Shown: piece by piece, positions 44,184-52,154 of the stretch | Position numbering within the stretch: the stretch's first letter is position 1 | Layout: each line of letters starts with the position of its first letter | Source: Bacteroidaceae bacterium | GTDB taxonomy: Bacteria; Bacteroidota; Bacteroidia; Bacteroidales; Bacteroidaceae | Direction of reading: 5' to 3' | Length of the DNA: 62,216 bases | Assembly (NCBI GenBank): GCA_900770665.1 | Contig: CAAGKZ010000091.1 | Span: forward strand, 1-62,216 | Notes under the pieces: model-generated | Databases searched by the model: none | The model's input: the letters and a program-made list of their open reading frames with translations, nothing else | What the model was told of the DNA's origin: nothing | Made by a program: the position numbers and the translations under genes

Positions 44184-46199
44184 TTATCTGTTTTCGTTGT
44201 AAATTCTCTCAATCATGCTCATATCGGCAAGGTTCGGCAATGTGACCTTGAGCAATGGAGTGCGCTCCATCTGTCGTTTGATGGCGAACATTGCACCCTC
44301 GTTGCGCGCCCAGCTGCGGCGTGCAATACCGTTGTTCACGTCCCAAAGGAGCATCTCCTCGATGTGGCGTGCCGAGTCGTCGCTTCCGTCAATTACCATG
44401 CCGAAACCACCGTTCATTACTTCGCCCCAGCCTACACCGCCGCCGTTGTGGATGGATACCCACGTTGCACCGCGGAACGAGTCACCGATGACGTTGTGCA
44501 CTGCCATGTCGGCGCAGAACTGTGAACCGTCGTATATGTTCGATGTCTCGCGGTAGGGCGAGTCTGTTCCCGAAACGTCGTGGTGGTCGCGTCCGAGCAC
44601 CACCGGTGCCGAAATATCCCCGCGTGCGATAGCCTCGTTGAATGCAAGGGCAATGCGTGTGCGGCCCTCGGAGTCGGCATAGAGAATACGCGCCTGTGAA
44701 CCGACCACAAGCCTGTTCTGTTTTGCTTCGCGTATCCAGTGGAGGTTGTCCTCAAGCTGTCCGCGAATCTCGGCAGGAGCTTCGGCAAGCATCGCTTCAA
44801 GAACCTTTGCTGCAATGCGGTCGGTGGTCTCAAGGTCTTTTTCATTGCCCGATGTACATACCCAGCGGAAAGGACCGAATCCGTAGTCAAAGAACATAGG
44901 TCCCATGATGTCCTGGACGTATGAGGGGTAGCGGAATTTGCCGTCGGCAGCCATGATATCTGCGCCGGCGCGTGACGATTCGAGCAGGAAAGCATTGCCG
45001 TAGTCAAAGAAATACATGCCGCGTGCCGTGAGTCTGTTGATGGCGGCAACGTGGCGGCGCAATGACTCCTGTACACACTCGCGAAAGCGCTCTGGTTCTT
45101 CGGCCATCATGCGGTTCGACTCCTCGTAGCTGTATCCCACAGGGTAGTAGCCGCCTGCCCAAGGGTTGTGCAACGATGTCTGGTCGCTACCAAGGTCAAC
45201 ATTCATCTCCTCATCGGCAAGACGCTCCCAAAGATCGACCACATTGCCTACGTATGCAAATGAGATAATTTCCCTGTTTTCAACGGCACTTTTTACTCGT
45301 GGAATAAGTTCATCGAGCGATGTGTGCAGCTCGTCGACCCAACCTTGGTTGTAGCGCTTCTCGGCCGCTGCTATGTTTACTTCGGCAGTGATGCTCACCA
45401 CACCCGAAATATTGCCGGCCTTTGGCTGTGCCCCCGACATACCACCCAGTCCGGCAGTTACAAACAGCATACCTCTCAGGTCTTTCTGTCCGGGCTTCAT
45501 GCGCTTACGTGCCGCGTTCATCACAGTGATTGTAGTGCCGTGTACAATGCCCTGTGGGCCGATGTACATATAAGAACCGGCTGTCATCTGTCCGTACTGC
45601 GATACACCCATGGCGTTGAAACGCTCCCAGTCGTCCTGTGACGAGTGGTTGGGAATGACCATTCCGTTAGTTACGATAACGCGAGGTGCGTCCTTGTGCG
45701 ACGGGAAGAGGCCAAGCGGGTGTCCCGAGTACATTACAAGAGTCTGCTCGTCGGTCATTTCGGCAAGATACTTCATTGCCAGGCGGTATTGTGCCCAGTT
45801 CTGGAACACCGCGCCGTTGCCGCCGTATGTTATCAGCTCGTGCGGGTGCTGTGCCACAGCTTTGTCAAGGTTGTTCTGTATCATGAGCATTATTGCCGCC
45901 GCCTGGCGCGAACGCGCTGGGTACTCCTCAATGGGGCGTGCATACATCTCGTACTGTGGGCGCAGACGATACATGTAGATACGTCCGTATCTCTTCAATT
46001 CATCGAGGAATTCCGGTGCAAGCTCGGCATGGTGTTTCTCGGGAAAATAGCGCAGCGCATTTGCCAAGGCAAGCTTCTTCTCACTGTCGGTGAGAATGTC
46101 CTTGCGCTTTGGCGCGTGGTTTGCCGTTGTGTCGTATTCTCTTTTTGCCGGCAGTACATCCGGTATTCCTGCCAAAATATCTTTTTGAAAATCTGTCAT
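44184..46199 (-). CDS. hutU: Urocanate hydratase
   Basis: Second step of histidine breakdown: urocanate to imidazolonepropionate, with tightly bound NAD. 671 aa, longer than the roughly 560 aa of the proteobacterial form, as is usual in Bacteroidetes. Recognisable parts are TYGGNGAVFQNW, MYSGHPLG, VTAGLGGMSGAQPKA with the NAD loop, and VSIHNGGGVGWGE. Its ATG lies 10 nt from a heptanucleotide tract, and a 188-nt repeat block separates it from ftcD. Confidence 0.96.
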   Translation of the reverse strand: MTDFQKDILAGIPDVLPAKREYDTTANHAPKRKDILTDSEKKLALANALRYFPEKHHAELAPEFLDELKRYGRIYMYRLRPQYEMYARPIEEYPARSRQAAAIMLMIQNNLDKAVAQHPHELITYGGNGAVFQNWAQYRLAMKYLAEMTDEQTLVMYSGHPLGLFPSHKDAPRVIVTNGMVIPNHSSQDDWERFNAMGVSQYGQMTAGSYMYIGPQGIVHGTTITVMNAARKRMKPGQKDLRGMLFVTAGLGGMSGAQPKAGNISGVVSITAEVNIAAAEKRYNQGWVDELHTSLDELIPRVKSAVENREIISFAYVGNVVDLWERLADEEMNVDLGSDQTSLHNPWAGGYYPVGYSYEESNRMMAEEPERFRECVQESLRRHVAAINRLTARGMYFFDYGNAFLLESSRAGADIMAADGKFRYPSYVQDIMGPMFFDYGFGPFRWVCTSGNEKDLETTDRIAAKVLEAMLAEAPAEIRGQLEDNLHWIREAKQNRLVVGSQARILYADSEGRTRIALAFNEAIARGDISAPVVLGRDHHDVSGTDSPYRETSNIYDGSQFCADMAVHNVIGDSFRGATWVSIHNGGGVGWGEVMNGGFGMVIDGSDDSARHIEEMLLWDVNNGIARRSWARNEGAMFAIKRQMERTPLLKVTLPNLADMSMIERIYNENR

Positions 46200-46208
46200 G
46201 ACTTTTTA

Positions 46209-46257
46209 GGTTAAAGGTTAAAGGTTAAAGGTGAAAACGGAAAACTGAAAACTTAAA
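46209..46257 (+). repeat. Heptanucleotide tract (7 units) upstream of hutU
   Basis: GGTTAAA three times, then GGTGAAA, ACGGAAA, ACTGAAA, ACTTAAA, in exact 7-nt register. It runs into the family A block at 46258. It is on the plus strand, opposite to the hut genes. Confidence 0.85.
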
Positions 46258-46385
46258 GCTTGTGCAAGCGAGTGAAAACCAAACTTGTTTGGGTTTTGCA
46301 ACGAGCGTAGCCAAGGTTCAATCACGCATAATGTGGTTAAAGCTTGTGCAAGCGAGTGAAAACCAAGCTTGCTTGGGTTTCCAGT
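46258..46385 (+). repeat. Family A hairpin repeat, two units, between ftcD and hutU
   Basis: Each unit starts GCTTGTGCAAGCGAGTGA. The hairpin arms are AACCAAA and TTTGGGTT in the first unit and AACCAAG and CTTGGGTT in the second, both around CTTG. One GGTTCAATCACGC...GTGGTTAAAGC hairpin follows the first unit. The block must be read through when ftcD and hutU are co-transcribed. Confidence 0.78.
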
Positions 46386-46387
46386 TT

Positions 46388-48097
46388 TTATCCGTTTATC
46401 TTGTTCTCTACAATAGCGAGGATTTCTCTCTCGGCTTGCTGTGCAAGTGCCTGTATTTCATTGGCTTCGTTTACAAGTGCCTCGGCAGCCGCGCGGTCTT
46501 TAAGACCTGCCGCGTTTATTTTTACATTGAGACAGGCACCCATAACGGCCGAGCGTGCTGCAAGTGCCCCCACTCCTGCATCGGAAACCGAGTTGGGGTT
46601 ACCCTCCTCGGCCATGGCGCGTACAACATCAAATGCCTTGTATGCAGCCTTCATGGTGCGCAACGGTACCTGTGTTGCATAAAGTGTCGCCGCTTCCATA
46701 GCAGCCGCGCGAGCCTCTTTCTCCTCGGCTGTGCCTTTTGGCATGCCGAACACATCCATAATTTTGTTGAATGCAGCCGTGTCTTCATCGACGAGTGCAA
46801 GCAGTTCGTTCATTACCGCCATGCCGTTCTCCGCCCAGTCCGAGAAATACTCCCAACGGTCGTCCCAACCGGCCTTGTGCGAAGAGAGATTGGCAACCAT
46901 TGTGCCAAGAGCCGCCGCAAGAGCACCCATATATGCCGATATTGAGCCTCCACCGGGGGCTGGTGATTCGCTCGCTGTCTCCTCGGCAAATCCTGCGCAG
47001 GTCATGTCAACAAGTTTTTTGCTATTCTTCTGCTCTTCGGCTTCAAGGATGTACTCGACAATCTTCTCCTCGGGCTTGAACTCCTTCAGGTTTGAGAGTC
47101 CCATGCTCTCAATGGCAATGCGTACAAGTTCGCGTTCGGGCACACCTGTTGAGCGGTGCTGCTTGTGAAGGAAATATTTTCCGGCCTCGACAAGTGCCTT
47201 CTTGGGCACAAGTCCTACAATCTCGGTTCCTGTCACACGCACGCCGCGTGCATCGGCAGCGCGGCATACCTCGTCAAAGGCCACGTGCAACGGTGTTACG
47301 GCAAGGTTTGTCATGTTCATAGACACCTGTGCAATGCCATACTCCTCAATGAACCAACCTATTGCCTTGCAGTCTTTCAGCGTGCCGGGTATCATTATAG
47401 GCTCTCCGTTCTCGTCCTTTACAATCTTGCCCACAATAGGGTTGCCCTCACGCATGGGGCGGCCTTTTTCGCGCACATCGAATGCTATGGCATTGGCGCG
47501 GCGTGTAGATGTTGTGTTCAGGTTGTAGTTTACCGCAAGAAGGAAATCACGTGCTCCAACGGCTGTTGCACCGGTACGTGCAATGCCCTCGTCGTATGGG
47601 CGTGCGCCAAAATCGGGGCGTTTCTCCTCTTTTGCCATCTTCTCGGGCAATCCCTCATATTCACCCTCGCGGCAAACGGCAAGGTTGCGTCGTTCGGGCT
47701 TGAAGGCGGCTGCCTCATAGCAATATGTCGGTACATTCAACTCCTCGGCTATGCGTTTTGCAAGTGCGCGTGCAAGTTCGGCGCACTCCTCCATTGTTAT
47801 GCCGGCCACGGGAATGAGCGGACAGACATCGCATGCACCCATTCGCGGGTGTGCTCCTTTGTGCCGGCGCATGTCTATCACTTCCGTAGCACGTCTTATT
47901 CCGGCAATCGCAGCCTCTATCACGTCTTCGGGTTCGCCAACAAAGGTAACCACAGTGCGGTTTGTAGCCTCACCCGGGTCGACATCAAGCAACTTGACAC
48001 CCTTTACCGCCTCAATGGCATCGGTAATCTGTTTCACAGCCTCCATGTTGCGCCCCTCCGAGAAGTTGGGTACGCACTCGATAATTCTTTTCTGCAT
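46388..48097 (-). CDS. ftcD: Bifunctional glutamate formimidoyltransferase / formimidoyl-THF cyclodeaminase
   Basis: Last steps of histidine breakdown: moves the formimino group from formiminoglutamate to tetrahydrofolate, then cyclises it to methenyl-THF, releasing glutamate and ammonia. 569 aa. The N-terminal transferase begins ECVPNFSEGRN, includes VDPGEATNRTVVTF and RRHKGAHPRMGACDVCP, and extends to about 300. The C-terminal cyclodeaminase (about 355-565) has SESPAPGGGSISAYMGALA. First gene of the hut operon, with a strong promoter. Confidence 0.96.
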   Translation of the reverse strand: MQKRIIECVPNFSEGRNMEAVKQITDAIEAVKGVKLLDVDPGEATNRTVVTFVGEPEDVIEAAIAGIRRATEVIDMRRHKGAHPRMGACDVCPLIPVAGITMEECAELARALAKRIAEELNVPTYCYEAAAFKPERRNLAVCREGEYEGLPEKMAKEEKRPDFGARPYDEGIARTGATAVGARDFLLAVNYNLNTTSTRRANAIAFDVREKGRPMREGNPIVGKIVKDENGEPIMIPGTLKDCKAIGWFIEEYGIAQVSMNMTNLAVTPLHVAFDEVCRAADARGVRVTGTEIVGLVPKKALVEAGKYFLHKQHRSTGVPERELVRIAIESMGLSNLKEFKPEEKIVEYILEAEEQKNSKKLVDMTCAGFAEETASESPAPGGGSISAYMGALAAALGTMVANLSSHKAGWDDRWEYFSDWAENGMAVMNELLALVDEDTAAFNKIMDVFGMPKGTAEEKEARAAAMEAATLYATQVPLRTMKAAYKAFDVVRAMAEEGNPNSVSDAGVGALAARSAVMGACLNVKINAAGLKDRAAAEALVNEANEIQALAQQAEREILAIVENKING

Positions 48098-48148
48098 AGT
48101 CGTATGTTGTATGTTTTTCTATCTTATGGTTTGTTTGTATCCTTCACG

Positions 48149-48179
48149 CAAAGATAAACACAAACATATTAAAAGCAAA
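48149..48179 (-). promoter_or_regulatory. Full Bacteroidetes promoter for the hut operon
   Basis: On the minus strand TTTG (48176-48179), 19-nt spacer, TATCTTTG (48149-48156): an exact -33/-7 match about 50 nt before ftcD. No repressor palindrome was recognised. Confidence 0.82.
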
Positions 48180-48258
48180 TTGCAGAATGGAATTTATTGC
48201 AATTTGTGGTCATTGGTATCTTTTACTTCAAGTTTTAACTTTTTTTATTCACTATGTA

Positions 48259-48289
48259 TTTGCATTTCTATGCTTTTGTGATATTTTTG
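48259..48289 (+). promoter_or_regulatory. Full Bacteroidetes promoter for the secreted protein pair
   Basis: TTTG (48259-48262), 19-nt spacer, TATTTTTG (48282-48289): an exact match. The predicted start is near 48296, about 40 nt before the ATG. Confidence 0.82.
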
Positions 48290-48337
48290 CGACAATTAAT
48301 ATAATATTAACATAAACATTTATAAAACTCCATAACC

Positions 48338-49306
48338 ATGAAGAAAAGACTGCTATTTGTATTTGCGTCTGTTTTTGCTGTTTTGACCACAGCAACAGCG
48401 CAGCAAAAGACTACTTTGAGTGCCAACATCGATGGCTACAAAAGAAGCAAGGTGTTCTTTGATTGTATGCAGACACCATTGATTTCACAGGAGTTCCACA
48501 CCAACCCGGGCGAGGAGCACATATACAACTTCGATTGCGAGGGGCTTGTGTGGATGAATATCAACGGAAATACCGGCGTGATTCTGCAACCGGGTGACAG
48601 CCTGCACGTAGATATTGTATATGAAGGCAAGAATGCGAAGGTTGAGTACAGCGGTGCGGAGCGTGCTGTGAACAATAACCGTCTTGTAAAGAGCATTGAG
48701 AACCTCAAGCGTAGCCTGCGCTACAAGGAGCAGCTTCTTGGTTGCGCCGCGCTCGATATCAAGCCCAAGGACCGCATTAGCGATTCCCGCGTGTTGCTTG
48801 AGAAGGCAAAGGCTCTCATAGAAAAGAGCCCTGCAAGCCCCGAGGCAAAGAATTATGTGATGGCGATGATTGAATATGACGTGTATATGTCGTTCGTGGA
48901 GTACCCCGTTATGTATGCAAGTGTAAGGGGTGTGCCTGTCGAGGAGCAGGAGATTGGTGACTACTGGAGTATTATGGACGGCTACGTTCTAAGGAACGAT
49001 GCCGAGTCTATGAACTGCGCCGAGTATGCAAGCTTCCTCATGCGCTACTGCTTCTACTTGAACGAGAAGGCCGCAAAGGAGCGTGGCGAGTCATACACCA
49101 TGCCTACAGTGATGGAGGATATGTACAAGGAGATTGCTGCGTGCTACGATGGACCACAGAGGGATTTTGTCCTCTACATCTTGCTGCGTAACTTTATATT
49201 GAACGGCCGTGAGATAGAGCGTGCCGATGCGTTGTATGCCGATTACATTGAAAAATACAACAGCAACGCATTCTACAAGAGCATCTTGGATATGCTCATG
49301 CAATAA
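48338..49306 (+). CDS. Exported protein of unknown function (thioredoxin-partner-like N-terminus, no thioredoxin domain)
   Basis: 322 aa with a signal peptide ending near TATAQ. A beta-rich N-terminal part (about 20-105, with LQPGDSLHVDIVYEG) resembles the N-terminal domains of Bacteroidetes TlpA-like proteins; a long helical part (about 110-320) follows. The C-terminal thioredoxin domain with CxxC that such proteins carry is absent. Family assignment is inference. It is 27 nt upstream of a second secreted protein gene. Confidence 0.7.
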   Translation: MKKRLLFVFASVFAVLTTATAQQKTTLSANIDGYKRSKVFFDCMQTPLISQEFHTNPGEEHIYNFDCEGLVWMNINGNTGVILQPGDSLHVDIVYEGKNAKVEYSGAERAVNNNRLVKSIENLKRSLRYKEQLLGCAALDIKPKDRISDSRVLLEKAKALIEKSPASPEAKNYVMAMIEYDVYMSFVEYPVMYASVRGVPVEEQEIGDYWSIMDGYVLRNDAESMNCAEYASFLMRYCFYLNEKAAKERGESYTMPTVMEDMYKEIAACYDGPQRDFVLYILLRNFILNGREIERADALYADYIEKYNSNAFYKSILDMLMQ

Positions 49307-49333
49307 TTGTAAAACCATAACAACCGTATTCTT

Positions 49334-50228
49334 ATGGGGAAAACTAGTTTCAATATGGGGCTTTTTGGCAGAATTGCCGTTCTTGTTGTGCTATTCATGT
49401 GCAGTGTTACTGCTCTAAATGCACAGGACGCTGCCAGCTTGGAACGTAAGCAACAAGGTTGAGTACCTTGTAAATGCAAAGTGGAACGGATATGACGCAT
49501 ACGAGTCTACTCCTCTTCTTGATGAAGGTACATACACATTAAGCCTCAAGGACATTGTTGTTGACTACGCTGGCGAGAGTTACGTTGACGAATGGGGTGG
49601 AACAAACACAAATTGGCATGTAAAGAATGGAAGCATTGACAAGACTTACACATGGACAATCAGCGGTGGTGGCACACCCGATGTTCCTACACCTGAGATT
49701 GACCTGACAAAGGCTTACCGTGTGAAGGATGTTGTTGGCAACAAGTACCTCCATGTAGGTGACTACGAGGCACACCCGGGCGGTGTAAACGGTGGTGTAA
49801 AGGTTGAGGCTAAAGAGGAGAGCGGAGACCAGATTTTCACCATTGAGGATGCCGGCAACGGACAGTACTATCTGAAGTCATTGGAGGGCCACTACATCGT
49901 TTGCCGCGCATGGAACGTTGATGGTTCAAAGGAGGAGAAGACAGCTCTTGGCTTTGAGTTCACCAGCGAGACAGAGTTCTACATAACAAATGCAAAGGGT
50001 TACTTCAAGGTTCAGAACATTGAAGGTGTTGATTATCCATTCTGCGATGCACCATTGAGTGCAGCTGCGACATGGGTTCTTGAGGAGGCTACAATTCCTG
50101 CCGGTATTGAGGATATCACAGCCGGCGATGTTGTGAAGACAATCTACGACCTCACAGGCCGCCGCGTTGAGAACATCACAAATGCAGGTATCTACATTGT
50201 AAATGGTAAAAAGGTACTTGTAAAGTAA
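49334..50228 (+). pseudogene. Secreted beta-trefoil-like protein with T9SS-like C-terminus, frameshifted after the signal peptide
   Basis: An ATG at 49334 opens a clean signal peptide (MGKTSFNMGLFGRIAVLVVL, cleavage near ALNAQ) but stops at 49462. The rest of the protein, from about AWNVSNKVEYLV to a stop at 50228, is in another frame; dropping one base near 49441 joins them. The body has an N-terminal beta region, a ricin-type trefoil-like region (about 85-210, QIFTIEDAGNGQYYLKSLEG), and a C-terminal TIYDLTGRRV...GIYIVNGKKVLVK, which resembles type IX secretion or surface-sorting tails. The +1 frame could also start at ATG 49419, but then without a signal. Sequence error is possible. Confidence 0.75.
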
Positions 50229-50296
50229 CTTTTTGCTATCGGCGAGCTTTTTAGCGATTGATAACGCGCCGCGTAGGTCGCTGATAAAAAAGCAAT

Positions 50297-50340
50297 ATAA
50301 AACAAATGGGTAAGGATTTTTCCTTGCCCATTTGTTTTAT
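50297..50340 (+). terminator. Strong terminator after the trefoil-like gene
   Basis: A 20-bp stem (50297-50316 with 50321-50340, one G-T pair) has a 4-nt T loop, and its 3' arm is T-rich. It separates the secreted pair from the tRNA-flanked ATPase. Confidence 0.85.
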
Positions 50341-50363
50341 GTAAAAGTTTAGGCAGGTGAGAA

Positions 50364-50457
50364 CCCTACAACAAAAAAAGAGAACCGCGAATGCGATTCT
50401 CTTTCGGTGGGCCATCTAGGGCTTGAACCTAGGACCTCCAGATTATGAGTTTGTTGC
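50364..50457 (-). repeat. Direct repeat copy 1 (tRNA 3' half plus terminator)
   Basis: This stretch repeats 51938-52030 in the same orientation, with a few changes in the terminator loop and just past it. It contains the tRNA terminator hairpin (AGAGAACCGC, GAAT, GCGATTCTCT, 50379-50402) and the 3' half of the tRNA. It ends 14 nt before the ATPase stop codon. Confidence 0.85.
50408..50457 (-). pseudogene. Truncated tRNA (CAU) copy, 3' half only
   Basis: Matches the intact tRNA at 51980-52053 from its 3' end through the T arm, variable loop and anticodon CAU, then diverges in the 5' part of the anticodon stem. The D arm and 5' acceptor strand are missing, so it cannot make a tRNA. Confidence 0.85.
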
Positions 50458-50471
50458 CAAATATTCTGATT

Positions 50472-51740
50472 TTATTCCAGCATCCATTTCCAGCACGGGA
50501 TGACTTCTATTGTTCCGTGCTGGTCGGTAAAGGTGGTTTCTTCGTCAAAGGTCAGTATTATGCGTCTGCGGCACTCAATGCGTTTGGGAAGTTTCTTAAG
50601 AGCATCAATTTCTCTGTTCTGGGTCTCTTCATCGCGCAATGAGTAGCAAACCTGTATGGCCAGTTCGTCCTCTGGTATGTAGAAATCCACTTCAAAGTTA
50701 TTGTTATAGAAGAAAACCCTTTCGTTATCCATGTCGTGACCATATTTGCGGAACAGTTGCAACGCTACCAAATTTTCCAATAACATTGAGTCCTTGTCTA
50801 TGAGGAACAGGTTCAGTATGCCATTGTCAATGAAATAATACTTGCAATTGCTCTCCTTGTCTGCAAGGCACGAAGCATAATTCCTCAGTCTCATCAACAG
50901 CCATGCCTCCTCGCAATACTCTACATATTTTATGGTCGTTGCAAGGCTCAACTTGCCTCCCACGCTCGACAGCAAATTGTTTATTCTGTTAAACGAGATG
51001 GGACGGCAAACACTTTCGGCAATCTTTCTTATCATTACACGTATGCCGGCAATGTTCGTTATGTTATTACGGGCAATGATATCGCCCAGATAAATCTTCT
51101 GGAATACACTGCTCAAATAATTGCGTTTGGCAGGCAGTAACGCCGACGCAGGCAGACCACCATCGTGAAGATATTCGTTGAAATATCGGACAGCGGCCGA
51201 GCGGCCTTCTGTAGAAAGCAAATCATTCTGTTGCAACGACACCCTGTGCACGTTCGCATACTCCCTGAAGCTATAAGGATATACTTCACTTGTCAGGAAA
51301 CGGCCTCCAAGTGTTGTGTTTATCTCCCCGGACAACATTTTTGCATTTGAACCGGTGATATATATCGTATAATTTGCATCGGCCATACGGCGGGCAAATT
51401 TCTCCCAGTGTTCAATATTCTGTATTTCGTCAAGGAAAAGCATAGGGCGTTTGCCGTACATCTCCTGATGGCACTCAAGAAGATGATTGAAATCGTCTGC
51501 CGTGAAATTCTCCAGACGCTCATCCTCAAAGTTGAGATACAGTATCTCATCCCACTGCTTGCCTTCGTTCAGTAATTGTTGGATGCACTGGTACAGCATA
51601 TATGATTTGCCCGAACGTCGCACGCCAACCAATACGCTACAAGGAAAAGCCTCAAAGTTGAATTCGCGTGGTTCTATCTTGTAACGGACAACTTCTTGTT
51701 GGTTGTCACGGAGTATCTGTTTTAAGAGTTGCTTGTCCAT
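50472..51740 (-). CDS. AAA ATPase with DUF4143 C-terminal domain
   Basis: 422-aa ATPase of the AAA_14/DUF4143 group, common in several copies in Bacteroidetes. Walker A is GVRRSGKSYML (39-49) and Walker B is RPMLFLDEIQNIEHWE. The C-terminal half (about 220-400) has the nuclease-like strand pattern of DUF4143 (VFFYNNNFEVDFYI, ELAIQVCYSL) that recalls the PD-(D/E)XK fold. Function is unknown. The gene is alone between an intact tRNA and a truncated copy of it, which suggests it arrived as a one-gene insertion. Confidence 0.88.
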   Translation of the reverse strand: MDKQLLKQILRDNQQEVVRYKIEPREFNFEAFPCSVLVGVRRSGKSYMLYQCIQQLLNEGKQWDEILYLNFEDERLENFTADDFNHLLECHQEMYGKRPMLFLDEIQNIEHWEKFARRMADANYTIYITGSNAKMLSGEINTTLGGRFLTSEVYPYSFREYANVHRVSLQQNDLLSTEGRSAAVRYFNEYLHDGGLPASALLPAKRNYLSSVFQKIYLGDIIARNNITNIAGIRVMIRKIAESVCRPISFNRINNLLSSVGGKLSLATTIKYVEYCEEAWLLMRLRNYASCLADKESNCKYYFIDNGILNLFLIDKDSMLLENLVALQLFRKYGHDMDNERVFFYNNNFEVDFYIPEDELAIQVCYSLRDEETQNREIDALKKLPKRIECRRRIILTFDEETTFTDQHGTIEVIPCWKWMLE

Positions 51741-51768
51741 AACTATCCTTTATTGATAAATAACAGTA

Positions 51769-51816
51769 CAAATATACGATTTGTTTAATCAAAATACAAC
51801 TAATTGCTGTATTTTG
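51769..51816 (-). promoter_or_regulatory. Promoter and operator-like inverted repeat for the ATPase gene
   Basis: Minus-strand TATATTTG (51769-51776) fits the -7 consensus. Overlapping the -33 zone is a perfect 9-bp inverted repeat, CAAAATACA (51790-51798) with TGTATTTTG (51808-51816). The 10-mer TTTGTTTAAT occurs twice in this region. The inverted repeat could be a repressor site. Confidence 0.5.
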
Positions 51817-51937
51817 TTTAATTGATTAAATAAAATGGATGATTGTTCCATTTCTTCTTGAGTAACAAGGACGGCTGAGACTTTTGTGAGCCGTTAACTA
51901 TATGAGTTCCATATAAAGAGAGTCGGTATTATCAAAG

Positions 51938-52030
51938 CCCTACAACAAAAAAAGAGAACCGCGTTAGCGATTCTCTTCGTGGGCCATCTAGGGCTTGAAC
52001 CTAGGACCTCCAGATTATGAGTCTGTTGCT
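51938..52030 (-). repeat. Direct repeat copy 2 (part of the intact tRNA and its terminator)
   Basis: Same orientation as 50364-50457, bounding a segment of about 1.57 kb with a single gene. Terminator loops differ (GTTA here, GAAT in copy 1), so the copies are not recent. Confidence 0.85.
51946..51976 (-). terminator. Terminator of the CAU tRNA gene
   Basis: On the minus strand a 10-bp stem (51967-51976 with 51953-51962) is followed by at least seven T. It sits immediately downstream of the tRNA 3' end. Confidence 0.85.
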
Positions 52031-52053
52031 CTAACCAACTGAGCTAAAAGCCC
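51980..52053 (-). tRNA. tRNA with anticodon CAU (Met or Ile2)
   Basis: The 74-nt minus-strand sequence begins GGGCTTTTAGCTCAG, has the D loop TTGGTTA, anticodon loop CTCATAA (anticodon CAU), T arm CTAGG-TTCAAGC-CCTAG and a 3' end ATGGCCC-A. CCA is not encoded. There is one U-U mismatch in the acceptor stem and one A-G at the base of the anticodon stem. A CAU anticodon can be elongator Met, initiator Met or lysidine-modified Ile2; an initiator is unlikely, as it lacks the GGG/CCC anticodon stem. Confidence 0.9.
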
Positions 52054-52154
52054 GTGTACCTCTTCCTTGAAATACTGCGCAAAGGTAGAGCAAAAACTTT
52101 TAGATTGCAAATTTTTTGCATTAAAAATTGTTATATGCCGCAATATGTGCCGCT

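Noticed and set aside
44184..46199. Long urocanate hydratase (671 aa) as a fusion
   Set aside because: Family features run through the whole chain, and Bacteroidetes forms are known to be longer.
46209..46229. GGTTAAA units as telomere-like repeats
   Set aside because: Only three identical units, inside an operon on a bacterial chromosome; other units vary.
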